A program made the translations under genes and the position numbers. This document shows positions 32,581 through 41,019 of a DNA stretch of 64,000 bases, piece after piece. How positions within the stretch are numbered: the stretch's first letter is position 1; each line of letters begins with the position of its first letter. The notes beneath the pieces are model-generated. The model saw only the letters and a program-made list of their open reading frames with translations. It did no database searches and was not told the origin of the DNA. The DNA comes from Pedobacter schmidteae (GTDB lineage Bacteria; Bacteroidota; Bacteroidia; Sphingobacteriales; Sphingobacteriaceae), in assembly GCF_900564155.1 (NCBI RefSeq), contig NZ_LS999839.1, positions 4,275,097 through 4,339,096 of the forward strand, given 5' to 3'.

Positions 32581-35500
32581 ATGACTTTCTATAGGAATAA
32601 TTTTATCCGTAAGACTGTTCGTAACCTGACCGTATTTATCATGATTACGGTACTGGCCCTGACGTTTAACACCGCAAACGCGCACAGCCAGGCTATTACG
32701 ATAAGCAAACGTGGAATAAATCTGACTGAATTGTTCAAGGAGTTGCATGACAAATACAACTATGACTTCTTTTATGCCGAAGGTTTACTCGACAATTCAA
32801 AACGTTTTGATATCCAGGTTACCAATGCTTCCATAAATGATATTTTAAACAAAACGGTGACCCCTAATTTATTGGAATATAAAATCAATAAAAATATTGT
32901 GGTCATCAAAGCCAGTTTAAAATATCAGCAAACTTCTGTTCAGGGCCGCGTATTGGACGAGAACAAATCACCCCTGGTTGGTGCTACTGTAGTACACCTG
33001 AACAGCAAAGCAAAAACCACTACCGACAGGGAGGGCTATTTCAGACTGGCCAATGTAAAAATTGAAGGTAAAATACTGATCAGCTATATTGGTTACGAAA
33101 GCAGGGAACTGAACACAACTGCAAATGTGGGAGATGTGCTGCTAAAAAACGTAAGCTCGGGCCTGGAAGAGGTAGAAATAAACGTAGGCTATGGTCGCCG
33201 GAAAGCGATTGACCTGACCGGTTCAGTTACAAGGGTTACGGAAGCCGAACTGGAAGGCGCACCACCGCATGCTGATATTGCTTCGATGATACAGGGCAAG
33301 GCCGCCGGTGTCAATGTCATGGTGGCCAATGGTGCACCAGGTGCGGGCGTATCCGTGATGATCAGGGGGACAACCTCGCTTACCGGCAACAGTCAGCCAC
33401 TATGGATAGTTGATGGCGTACCCCAATATAATGTGAACGGGACTGATATAGGCCAGGTGTTGTACGACTATAACATCAATGATATTGAATCGGTAGACAT
33501 CTTAAAAGATGCTTCGGCAACTGCCATCTATGGTTCCAGAGCGGCCAACGGGGTGATCATCATTACCACCAAGTCGGGCAAGAAATTTAAAAAACCTCAG
33601 ATAGATGTGGCCTATAACCATGGGGTGCAAATGCAGCGTGATAATTTCCGGACGTTGACCACAGAAGAATTTAAAAAAGTGATTACCGATGCCACCAGGA
33701 ACTTCTTTGCCACTACCGGCGCAAAAAGTACCAGCGCCGGGGTAATGACAGTACTGGACGAGAGTAAAATTATAGCGGGTACGGAAGTGGATTATCTCTC
33801 TGCGCCATTTTTACCGACCGCTTTTTTTGATGGACAAACTAATTGGTGGAATGAACTGAGCCGCAACGCGGTGGAACGGAAACTGGATGTTTCCTTAAGG
33901 GGAGGATCGGAAGCTTCCAATTACTATGTTTCAGTTGGCGTACCCCAGCAGGATGGAATCATCAAAGGAAGTAAAAGAACTGGCTTTTCGGGACGTATTA
34001 ACCTCGACTCCAAAGTCTCTGATAATTTTACAGCCGGATTGATGCTCAATGGATCCAATTCCAATGTGGACAATAAAGACGGAATGGTGGCCAAAATCTG
34101 GGATTTCAGACCTGATTTCCCGATGTACACCGCCGATGGTAAAATATTTGACCCTGGGTATAATGAAGAAAACCCTTTGACAACCTTGAAAAACCGTGAT
34201 TTATCGGTTAGAAAAGGAGTAAATGGATCGGCATTTCTGCAGTTTGCTCCCGCCAAAGCCTGGTTATTCCGATCGGCCATTTCCGTGAATTACAACATGA
34301 CAGTTTCCGACCGGTTTACCCGCGAAGGAACAGCCTATTCAAATCATAAAGGACAGTTAAATATTTCTCAGAATGAATCTAATAACTGGGTTTTTGAAAA
34401 TACCGCCAAGTATGCAAAGATCTTTAATCAGGTTCATGACATTGACCTTTTAGGTGGTTTTTCGATGGAGAGAGGCACCTTCAAAATGTTTAGTGTGGGG
34501 GTACAGAATTTTCCTGACCAGGACATCATGACCGATCTGAACAGCGGTACCACTCCGCTGAAGCCTACCTCCAGAAATACGTCTACGGCACTGGTATCGG
34601 CATTTACCAGGGCCAATTACAAGTTTAAAGACCGATATCTGGCCACCTTTACTTTCCGGGCCGACGGATCGTCAAGATTTGGGCCCGATAAGCGCTGGGG
34701 CTTATTCCCTTCAGGTGCATTAGCCTGGATTTTGACCAAAGAGGGATTTATGAAACACGTAAATCCAGATGTGGTTAACCTGTTAAAACTGCGTACCTCT
34801 TATGGTATTTCGGGCTCGCAGGTACTGGGCAATAACGACTGGAGGACCCTTTACGGGGCTGCACAGTTTGAAGAACAGCCTGGTTTTGCCCCCAATCAGC
34901 TGGGAAATGCTAACCTCAGGTGGGAGCAGACATTGACCAAGGAAGCCGCACTGGACTTTGGCTTCCTGAAAAACAAAATCTCGGGATCTTTTGGGGTTTA
35001 TGATAAAGAAACCCGCGACATCATCTACAATAAAAGCATTCCTTCCAGTAGCGCTTTCATCAGCGTAAAGGAAAACATTGCCACCATTAGAAATAAAGGG
35101 ATAGAGTTTTTTATCGATTACAACGTATACCGAAAACGGGATATGAGTGTCACCTTCAACTTTAATATTGCCCACAACACGTCAACCGTAACACAGATCA
35201 ATGGTGTAGATAAATTTATTGACCTGTATGGTGGAAATGCATTGGCCATAAGAATGCAGGAAGGACAGCCCATGGGCCAATGGTTTGGTTATAGATGGAG
35301 CGGACGCTATTATCAATCGATGGAAGAATACAATTTGTTGTCTGGCCAAAACCCGACTACAGGTGCCAAAATATGGTACCAGAACGGACAAAGCAACATA
35401 CGGCCAGGCGACTTGAAATTTGATGATGTAAATGGTGATGGCGTGGTAAATAATGACGACAGGGTACCTTTGGGAACCTTTCAGCCTAAGTATTTTGGAG

Positions 35501-35994
35501 GTTTTGCAGCCAATTTCAGAAAGGGCGGAGTTAGCTTAAATTTAAACTTTACCTATAGCACAGGGGCCTTAAGGTACTGGTACACAAATTCGGCCAACTG
35601 GTATGGTGCGGGATTGTTCATGAGGAATTATCCAGAATATGTATTAGACAGCTGGTCGGTAGACAACAGGCAATCGCTATGGCCAAGAATGGCCTATGGC
35701 GAAGGTTCGTCCAACACCTTTTCTGATTTCTGGCTATCCAAAGCTGATTACCTGAGGCTCTCGCAGGTGCGAATCAATTACCGGTTCCCGGACAAATGGA
35801 TCCAAAGCAAAATTAAAGGAGGACTGGACCTGTCCGTTTCCGCTTCGAATCTTTTTACATGGACCAATTACAATGGGATTGATCCGGAAGGCAATTTCAG
35901 ACTTTCGGGCGGGGCAACAGGTACCGGGACTGATTTTGGAACTTATCCCTCCATCAGGACTTTTAACCTGAGTGTAAGGTATTCACTACGATAA
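32581..35994 (+). CDS. SusC/RagA TonB-linked outer-membrane protein with STN domain
   Basis: A 1137-residue transporter. The ATG at 32581 is preferred over 32518 because it starts a usual signal peptide (MTFYRNNFIRKT ... NTANAHSQ). An STN domain follows (ITISKRGINLTELFKELHDKY ... NKNIVVIKA), then the carboxypeptidase-regulatory-like domain (VQGRVLDENKSPLVGATV), the plug with IDGVPQYN-like WIVDGVPQYNVNG and IYGSRAANGVIIITTK, and the barrel ending in RTFNLSVRYSLR. The STN domain signals to FecR upstream, so the locus is self-regulated by its ligand. SusD follows 12 bp later. Confidence 0.95.
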   Translation: MTFYRNNFIRKTVRNLTVFIMITVLALTFNTANAHSQAITISKRGINLTELFKELHDKYNYDFFYAEGLLDNSKRFDIQVTNASINDILNKTVTPNLLEYKINKNIVVIKASLKYQQTSVQGRVLDENKSPLVGATVVHLNSKAKTTTDREGYFRLANVKIEGKILISYIGYESRELNTTANVGDVLLKNVSSGLEEVEINVGYGRRKAIDLTGSVTRVTEAELEGAPPHADIASMIQGKAAGVNVMVANGAPGAGVSVMIRGTTSLTGNSQPLWIVDGVPQYNVNGTDIGQVLYDYNINDIESVDILKDASATAIYGSRAANGVIIITTKSGKKFKKPQIDVAYNHGVQMQRDNFRTLTTEEFKKVITDATRNFFATTGAKSTSAGVMTVLDESKIIAGTEVDYLSAPFLPTAFFDGQTNWWNELSRNAVERKLDVSLRGGSEASNYYVSVGVPQQDGIIKGSKRTGFSGRINLDSKVSDNFTAGLMLNGSNSNVDNKDGMVAKIWDFRPDFPMYTADGKIFDPGYNEENPLTTLKNRDLSVRKGVNGSAFLQFAPAKAWLFRSAISVNYNMTVSDRFTREGTAYSNHKGQLNISQNESNNWVFENTAKYAKIFNQVHDIDLLGGFSMERGTFKMFSVGVQNFPDQDIMTDLNSGTTPLKPTSRNTSTALVSAFTRANYKFKDRYLATFTFRADGSSRFGPDKRWGLFPSGALAWILTKEGFMKHVNPDVVNLLKLRTSYGISGSQVLGNNDWRTLYGAAQFEEQPGFAPNQLGNANLRWEQTLTKEAALDFGFLKNKISGSFGVYDKETRDIIYNKSIPSSSAFISVKENIATIRNKGIEFFIDYNVYRKRDMSVTFNFNIAHNTSTVTQINGVDKFIDLYGGNALAIRMQEGQPMGQWFGYRWSGRYYQSMEEYNLLSGQNPTTGAKIWYQNGQSNIRPGDLKFDDVNGDGVVNNDDRVPLGTFQPKYFGGFAANFRKGGVSLNLNFTYSTGALRYWYTNSANWYGAGLFMRNYPEYVLDSWSVDNRQSLWPRMAYGEGSSNTFSDFWLSKADYLRLSQVRINYRFPDKWIQSKIKGGLDLSVSASNLFTWTNYNGIDPEGNFRLSGGATGTGTDFGTYPSIRTFNLSVRYSLR

Positions 35995-36006
35995 AATGAT
36001 CAGACG

Positions 36007-37437
36007 ATGAAAAAGAATTTATACATATCGGGAATAGTTTTAATGCTTTCATTAAGTAGCTGCGAAAAATTTATTACGCAGGAACCGCAATACCTGCTCA
36101 CACCAGAAGTTGCGGTTACTGACGAGGCATCGGCAAAAAGTTTGCTAAATGGCGCCTATGCCGGGATCAGCACCAACGACTGGACTGCAAGGTTTACCGG
36201 CGGCTTCAGCTCGATGCTGGGCGTGGCGGTGTACAATACCAGCGCCAACCTGTTTAATATGGCAGCCACCGGCGATAATGAGGCTTTGTGGAAAGCATTC
36301 TATGTGGCCATTAACAATGCAAATGCAGCCATTGAAGGCATTGCGCCTTTAAGCGACGACAAATTTAAAACCCCACAGGGCAAAAGTGAATTGATTGGCG
36401 AGGCCCATGGCTTAAGGGCTTTTGCCCATTTATATACGTTATGGTATTTTGCAAGGTGGTTTGATCCGGCAAGTTCTACCTACGGGATTATATACAGGGA
36501 TAAATTGTCCACGTTGGGCAATGTGTATCAACCCCGGCTTACAGTAGGCGAAAGTTATGAGAAGATCATTGCCGACCTGGATTATGCCATTGCGAATGCA
36601 CCTAATTTTTACAGCAACAAAAGATTTTCTAAACAACTGGCCAAAGCTTTAAAGGCGAAATTGCTGTTGAACCGCGGTTGGGGCACCGATTATGCAGATG
36701 CTTTGGTTTTAGTAAACCAGGTGATTACTGAAAGTACCGGTCTAGGTGTAATCCTTGAACCTTCGCTGGCACAATTGTACCAAAACAGCTGGGACTCCAA
36801 AGAATTGCTTTTCTGCCGCTATCGCGAGAAAACAGATGATGTGGTTACGGCTTACAATTTTACTTATGGCTACAACTATGCAACCTTGGGCATCACACCA
36901 CAGGGGAATGCCGTTATTGGCGCCGATCCGCGACATCCACAGGGTTGGGGTAACGTAAAATCGCCCATCACCGGAAACAATACCACCAAATGGGCGCCTA
37001 AAAAATTATGCAGGCAAGGCCGGCAGGTAGGAGGCGACAATGACAAGTACACCACTTACCATTTGAGGCTTACCGAACTGTACCTGATGAAGGCTGAATT
37101 GTTGCAAAAAACAGGCTCCAGCTTTGCGCAGGCGATGGATCCGATCAATTTCATCCGTAACAGATCGGGACTGGGCGTATTGTCTGCAAATACAAAACTC
37201 GATTTTGAAAAAATACTGTTCAGCGAAATCCTGAATGAGCTCAATCTGGAGAATGATGCCGACTGGATGTCATCCTTGCGGTTAAAAAATGCTACCGGCA
37301 CCTTTATGCTGCAGGATTTCAGGGGTGTGGCCACCGTATTGGATCAAAACAAATTTATATGGCCCATTCCTACATCAGAAATGAAGTTCAATAAGCTGAT
37401 TTCTCAGAACCCGGGTTACGAAAATTTAAATTACTAA
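36007..37437 (+). CDS. RagB/SusD family outer-membrane lipoprotein
   Basis: A 476-residue SusD with lipobox LSLSSC. Recognisable parts are EPQYLLTPEVAVTDEASAKSLLNGAYAG, the helix pair GEAHGLRAFAHLYTLWYFARWFDPAS, AKALKAKLLLNRGW, and the C-terminal LRLTELYLMKAELLQKTG, with IWPIPTSEMKFNKLISQNPGY at the end. It lids the SusC channel encoded upstream. It is followed after 3 bp by the DUF4465 gene, so the operon is tightly packed. Confidence 0.94.
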   Translation: MKKNLYISGIVLMLSLSSCEKFITQEPQYLLTPEVAVTDEASAKSLLNGAYAGISTNDWTARFTGGFSSMLGVAVYNTSANLFNMAATGDNEALWKAFYVAINNANAAIEGIAPLSDDKFKTPQGKSELIGEAHGLRAFAHLYTLWYFARWFDPASSTYGIIYRDKLSTLGNVYQPRLTVGESYEKIIADLDYAIANAPNFYSNKRFSKQLAKALKAKLLLNRGWGTDYADALVLVNQVITESTGLGVILEPSLAQLYQNSWDSKELLFCRYREKTDDVVTAYNFTYGYNYATLGITPQGNAVIGADPRHPQGWGNVKSPITGNNTTKWAPKKLCRQGRQVGGDNDKYTTYHLRLTELYLMKAELLQKTGSSFAQAMDPINFIRNRSGLGVLSANTKLDFEKILFSEILNELNLENDADWMSSLRLKNATGTFMLQDFRGVATVLDQNKFIWPIPTSEMKFNKLISQNPGYENLNY

Positions 37438-37440
37438 GTT

Positions 37441-38211
37441 ATGAAAGCAGTATTCAGTGTCATTTTACTGGCATCTATCATAGGTTTATCTTGCAAAAAG
37501 GATATAAAATTAACGGACAAAACTGTCCTGTTGCCCACCGATTTGTTGTTTGAAGATTTGAAGGTCGACCGCTTTAAGCATTCCATTCCTACCAGTAGTT
37601 TCAGCAGTTCCATTGCTACTTTTAATGTAGAACAGGAGGGGGGCGGCGATTGGAGCGGTTTTGCCATTTCGAACCGTAACCACAGAAATTTTATAAAAAC
37701 AGCTGCCGGCGTAGATTCGACCAGGTTTAGTGTATACACACCTGCACCTCATGCCGGAGGGAATTTTTTGGTGGTGCGGGCCAAAAACGAAAAGGCATTT
37801 TTTACGCTGTCGAGGCCGGTAGAAATTGAAAAACTTTTACTGGCCAATACTACCCAGGTTTATCAAACGATTATGTACGGCCCGGGAAACACTACTGTAG
37901 GCAATACATTTGCGCCCGGTACTACCATTATGAGCATTGCCCGGAAGGATTATTTGAAAGTAACCATTAAAGGCTTTTTGAATGGCAATGCTACTGGTTC
38001 AGTCGATTATTTCCTGGCCGACAGGAATTCCGTTGACCTGGCCAGAAGAAACTTTACCATCACCGATTGGATGCCGGTTTCGCTAGCCGCATTGGGAAAG
38101 GTAGATAAAGTGGTATTTAACCTCGAATCGAACGATAAAACGGCCGGTGTGATGAATACCCCAAATTATTTCTGCCTGGATGGCATAAGATTTAAAGAAA
38201 ATATAAACTAA
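37441..38211 (+). CDS. DUF4465 surface lipoprotein
   Basis: A 256-residue lipoprotein (lipobox GLSC, then KKD) with the DUF4465 layout: GGGDWSGFAISNRNHRNF, FTLSRPVEIEKLLLANTTQVYQTIMYG, DYLKVTIKGFLNGNATGSVDYFLAD, and TDWMPVSLAALGKVDKVVFNLESNDKTAGVMNTPNYFCLDGIRF. It is a beta-sandwich often encoded beside SusCD and assumed to bind the ligand at the surface. No catalytic residues are known for it. Here it sits between SusD and a thioredoxin-like gene. Confidence 0.85.
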   Translation: MKAVFSVILLASIIGLSCKKDIKLTDKTVLLPTDLLFEDLKVDRFKHSIPTSSFSSSIATFNVEQEGGGDWSGFAISNRNHRNFIKTAAGVDSTRFSVYTPAPHAGGNFLVVRAKNEKAFFTLSRPVEIEKLLLANTTQVYQTIMYGPGNTTVGNTFAPGTTIMSIARKDYLKVTIKGFLNGNATGSVDYFLADRNSVDLARRNFTITDWMPVSLAALGKVDKVVFNLESNDKTAGVMNTPNYFCLDGIRFKENIN

Positions 38212-38223
38212 AAACAGAACCGT

Positions 38224-39372
38224 ATGTTACGTAAAATTTTAATGTTGAGCATAGCCGTTGTATTTGGCGTTTCCAGCTATGTGGATGCTCAGAACCGAAG
38301 GGTCGACCTGAAAGAAAACCTTCCTTTTGATGAAGTGTTAAAAATGGCAAAAGAAAAGAAAAAGTATATTTTCCTTGACTTTGGATCCATTACCTGCAAG
38401 CCTTGTTTGTACATCAAAAAAGAAGTGTTGACCTTAGACAGTGTAGCCGATTTTATTAATGAACGATTTGTAAGTGTAGATTACAATCTTGGAAAGGAAA
38501 AAGACAGATTGAGGAAACTGTATCAGGTAGAAGGCGAACCTGTATTGTTGATATTAGACCAAAATGGGGTGCTGATGCACCGCATGGCGGGTAAAGTAGA
38601 TGGCAAACAGCTGATGCAGCGATTTAGACAAGGGTTGGATACAAAAAATAACTTCGTTGCGCTGACCAATAAGTACAATTCGGGTGCACGTAACCCGGAG
38701 TTTGTGCTGCAATATTTGGAAGCTTTGCTGAATGCCAGCGAAACCCTGACCATGAATAAAGTAGTGAAAGAGTACTTGCAGGGACCTGTTGAAAAGATTA
38801 AGGAACCCGGTGTATGGAAAATATTCTATAAATACGATCAGGACCTGGCCAGCAGAGAAATGATGTATATGTTTGACAACAGAGAAGTGTTTTACAAGCT
38901 TTATGGGAAAGACATGGTGGATAGCAAAATCAATAAGCTGTATTCTTCAATAGCCATATTTTATTTGTACGGTCATAAACCGCCAATGGACGATCCGAAG
39001 TTCAGGCTGATTCTGGATTATTTAAGAAAAACAGATTACCCAAGGGCCAGCGAATGGTTGTGCTACCTGGTGCCCGCGCAGTACAAATACAAAGACTGGA
39101 ATAAGCTGGGACAGGAAATTGACAACATTTATTCATTCAATATATTGAAAGGACAGGCCGGAAACAGCTTTAAAGATATGATGCTGACACAATATATGAT
39201 GTATTGCGACGATCTGAAGGCTATGAAATACCCGATTCGCTGGAGCGAAGAGTTGATAAACGGTGCAACCAGCGAAGCCGATAAAAAACGTTACACCACG
39301 GCCAAAACAAGCCTGCTGGACAAAGAGAAAAACTTTGATAAAGAAAAACTCAACTGGACAGATATGAATTAA
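38224..39372 (+). CDS. thioredoxin-fold exported protein with long C-terminus
   Basis: A 382-residue exported protein with a signal peptide (MLRKILMLSIAVVFGVSSYVDAQ). The thioredoxin fold carries CKPC at residues 58-61, a hallmark of thiol-disulfide oxidoreductases, with LDFGSITCKPC before it and GEPVLLILDQNG as the cis-proline region. From about 155 the sequence is helical (LQYLEALLNASETLTMNKVVKEYL ... KAMKYPIRWSEELINGA), possibly TPR-like. It is the last gene of the sigma-FecR-SusC-SusD-DUF4465 operon and differs from the TlpA/DUF3738 proteins at 665 and 16654. Confidence 0.82.
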   Translation: MLRKILMLSIAVVFGVSSYVDAQNRRVDLKENLPFDEVLKMAKEKKKYIFLDFGSITCKPCLYIKKEVLTLDSVADFINERFVSVDYNLGKEKDRLRKLYQVEGEPVLLILDQNGVLMHRMAGKVDGKQLMQRFRQGLDTKNNFVALTNKYNSGARNPEFVLQYLEALLNASETLTMNKVVKEYLQGPVEKIKEPGVWKIFYKYDQDLASREMMYMFDNREVFYKLYGKDMVDSKINKLYSSIAIFYLYGHKPPMDDPKFRLILDYLRKTDYPRASEWLCYLVPAQYKYKDWNKLGQEIDNIYSFNILKGQAGNSFKDMMLTQYMMYCDDLKAMKYPIRWSEELINGATSEADKKRYTTAKTSLLDKEKNFDKEKLNWTDMN

Positions 39373-39379
39373 TCATTTG

Positions 39380-39448
39380 TTTTACCATAAAGGCAAAAAG
39401 TCGTCTTAAATTTAAATTTTGAGACGACTTTTTGCCTTTATGGTAAAA
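39380..39448. terminator. bidirectional terminator with 27-bp perfect stem
   Basis: Arms at 39380-39406 and 39422-39448 are perfect reverse complements over 27 bp, separated by a 15-nt AT-rich loop. It lies between the thioredoxin-like gene and the convergent L,D-transpeptidase gene and should stop transcription from both sides. Confidence 0.85.
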
Positions 39449-39454
39449 GCAGTT

Positions 39455-40198
39455 TTATTTGCTGGCCAGGATTTGCTGGTGTTCGAATAAATACGGAGAG
39501 GTATAAAAGGAGTTGCTGGAATGAATAAACAGTACTGTTTTATCTTCCATGGCGCGAACAACCATGCCCGCCTGCTCGCTAGGTACTGCCGGACAACCCT
39601 GACTGCGTCCTAGTCGCCCTAAAGCCGAGATGGTTTGTTCACTTACATAATCGGCACCATGCACTACTATTGCCCGCTGACGGGCGTTGGAATTAAATCC
39701 ATTATCCATGCCATCCAGTCGTAATGAAAGCCCGTGCTTTCCGTAATAAGCCTCAGCCGTAACATAAAAGCCAACGCTACTTTTCTGAGATTCGATGGTG
39801 TTGGAAAAATTGGTAGCCACATCTCCGCCACTAAAAGTGCCATGCGCCACCCAGGTATTTAATATTAAAGTCTCTTTTTCCAGGTCAACAATCCATAAAC
39901 GCTTCTTCTTACTGCTCAGATCGAAGTCGGCAATGCTCAAAATAGATTTATGATCAGAAACCTTACCGGCCTCTTTGAGATTGTAAAAACCGGTAGCGGC
40001 TTTTTTAAATACAGCCAACGACAGTCCGCTAATGGCCAGGTTTGCGGCATTATAAATCTCATCAATCTGTTCGTTTATGGTAGAGTCGTTTACGGCAACT
40101 GGAGTAATTTCTGCCGATTTTGTTTTAACAGGTATCCAGCTAATTAAAGTACATGCAATAACAATTAAGCCAGCTAATCCTAAAATACTTTTCTTCAT
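39455..40198 (-). CDS. murein L,D-transpeptidase catalytic domain protein
   Basis: A 247-residue exported protein with a signal segment (ILGLAGLIVIACTLISWIPV). The domain (about 75-235) has IVDLEKETLILNTWVAHGTFSGG, LRLDGMDNGFNSNARQRAIVVHGADYVSE, and the catalytic GRSQGCPAVP holding the nucleophilic cysteine, with the histidine in VVHGA. It belongs to the compact L,D-transpeptidase family common in Bacteroidota that acts on peptidoglycan peptides. Its promoter is at 40275-40304. Confidence 0.9.
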   Translation of the reverse strand: MKKSILGLAGLIVIACTLISWIPVKTKSAEITPVAVNDSTINEQIDEIYNAANLAISGLSLAVFKKAATGFYNLKEAGKVSDHKSILSIADFDLSSKKKRLWIVDLEKETLILNTWVAHGTFSGGDVATNFSNTIESQKSSVGFYVTAEAYYGKHGLSLRLDGMDNGFNSNARQRAIVVHGADYVSEQTISALGRLGRSQGCPAVPSEQAGMVVRAMEDKTVLFIHSSNSFYTSPYLFEHQQILASK

Positions 40199-40274
40199 CC
40201 TTACAATATCACCCGCACCAGGTATTTTAAATGTTTATCTCTGTTTTTTTTAGTGTTTGTTTATACACGAATCT

Positions 40275-40304
40275 CAAAGATATAAAACCTTTTTAATAAA
40301 GCAA
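40275..40304 (-). promoter_or_regulatory. full promoter of the L,D-transpeptidase gene
   Basis: Minus strand: TTG (40302-40304), 19 bp, then TATCTTTG (40275-40282). Spacing and both elements match the Bacteroidota consensus. It leaves an untranslated leader of about 70 nt before the ATG at 40198. Confidence 0.65.
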
Positions 40305-40363
40305 CTCATAATTAGGTATTTACAAGGAAAAATTGCAGTTTTTTTAATGGAGGCCCATTAAGC

Positions 40364-40720
40364 CTAAGCTTCATTGCCATTGGGTTTGCTCAATAAAGCA
40401 ATAATCCTTTCCTTGTCGTTGATCTGATCTCTAAGGGCAGCAGCCAGTTCTCTGCAGTTTTTCAGGCTATCACCATATTCTGCAGGCGATTCGGCTACCA
40501 TAGTTGGCACCATACCCAAATTCTCAATATAGATGTTGAAGAAGTTGGCGGGGGATACGTCCAGAATTTCGGCCATGAGCAGGAGATCTTTGTATTTAAC
40601 AGACTCATTGATCAGGCCAAGGCGCAAACCATCAAATGTTTTTCCCATACTATTGGCTAACCAGCTTAGGGATCTGTGCTTTTCTCTTAGAATTCCGTCT
40701 ACTATTGCTTTTAAGGACAT
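40364..40720 (-). CDS. HTH-like small regulator with coiled-coil tail
   Basis: A 118-residue protein. The ATG at 40720 (MSLKAIVDGILREKHRS) is preferred over an upstream TTG that would add 11 residues. The first 60 residues look like an XRE-type helix-turn-helix (LSWLANSMGKTFDGLRLGLINESVKYKDLLLMAEILDVSPANFF), and the last 35 (LKNCRELAAALRDQINDKERIIALL) form a coiled coil for dimerisation. It could control a nearby gene or itself. No operon partner. Confidence 0.62.
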   Translation of the reverse strand: MSLKAIVDGILREKHRSLSWLANSMGKTFDGLRLGLINESVKYKDLLLMAEILDVSPANFFNIYIENLGMVPTMVAESPAEYGDSLKNCRELAAALRDQINDKERIIALLSKPNGNEA

Positions 40721-40911
40721 GTGTTTTTTTATTGCAAAATAAGAATATTCCAATAAAAATTATATATTTTTTAGCAAATTTTTTCACAAAAAGGCATAAA
40801 AAAACTGCAAGTAATGATAGTTTATTGTCTCAATGCACATAAAAATATCAGAATTTTATGCAGAAAAAACAAAAAAATAAAGCCTTTATAAAAAGTATTT
40901 GCGTTTGATTC

Positions 40912-40997
40912 TTGGACAATCAATTTTTTTTTTTACTTTTACCCTGAGAGCGTTAATTTGCGGGGGCAACGTCATCCTGACATGCCTCCGCTTTTTT
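40912..40997 (+). ncRNA. candidate stand-alone small RNA
   Basis: On the plus strand a -33 TTG (40912-40914), a 19-bp spacer and a -7 TACTTTTA (40934-40941) are followed about 20 nt later by an intrinsic terminator (40960-40997). The predicted transcript is roughly 50 nt, starting near 40947. Both flanking genes are on the minus strand, so it does not belong to either. The last base of the -7 element (A for G) is off consensus. Confidence 0.4.
40960..40997 (+). terminator. intrinsic terminator of the small transcript
   Basis: Stem GCGGGGGCA/TGCCTCCGC (one G-T pair) with an inner GTCA/TGAC, then TTTTTT. The T-run is only on the plus strand. Confidence 0.75.
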
Positions 40998-41019
40998 ATG
41001 TCCGGCCCGCTTTAACTCC

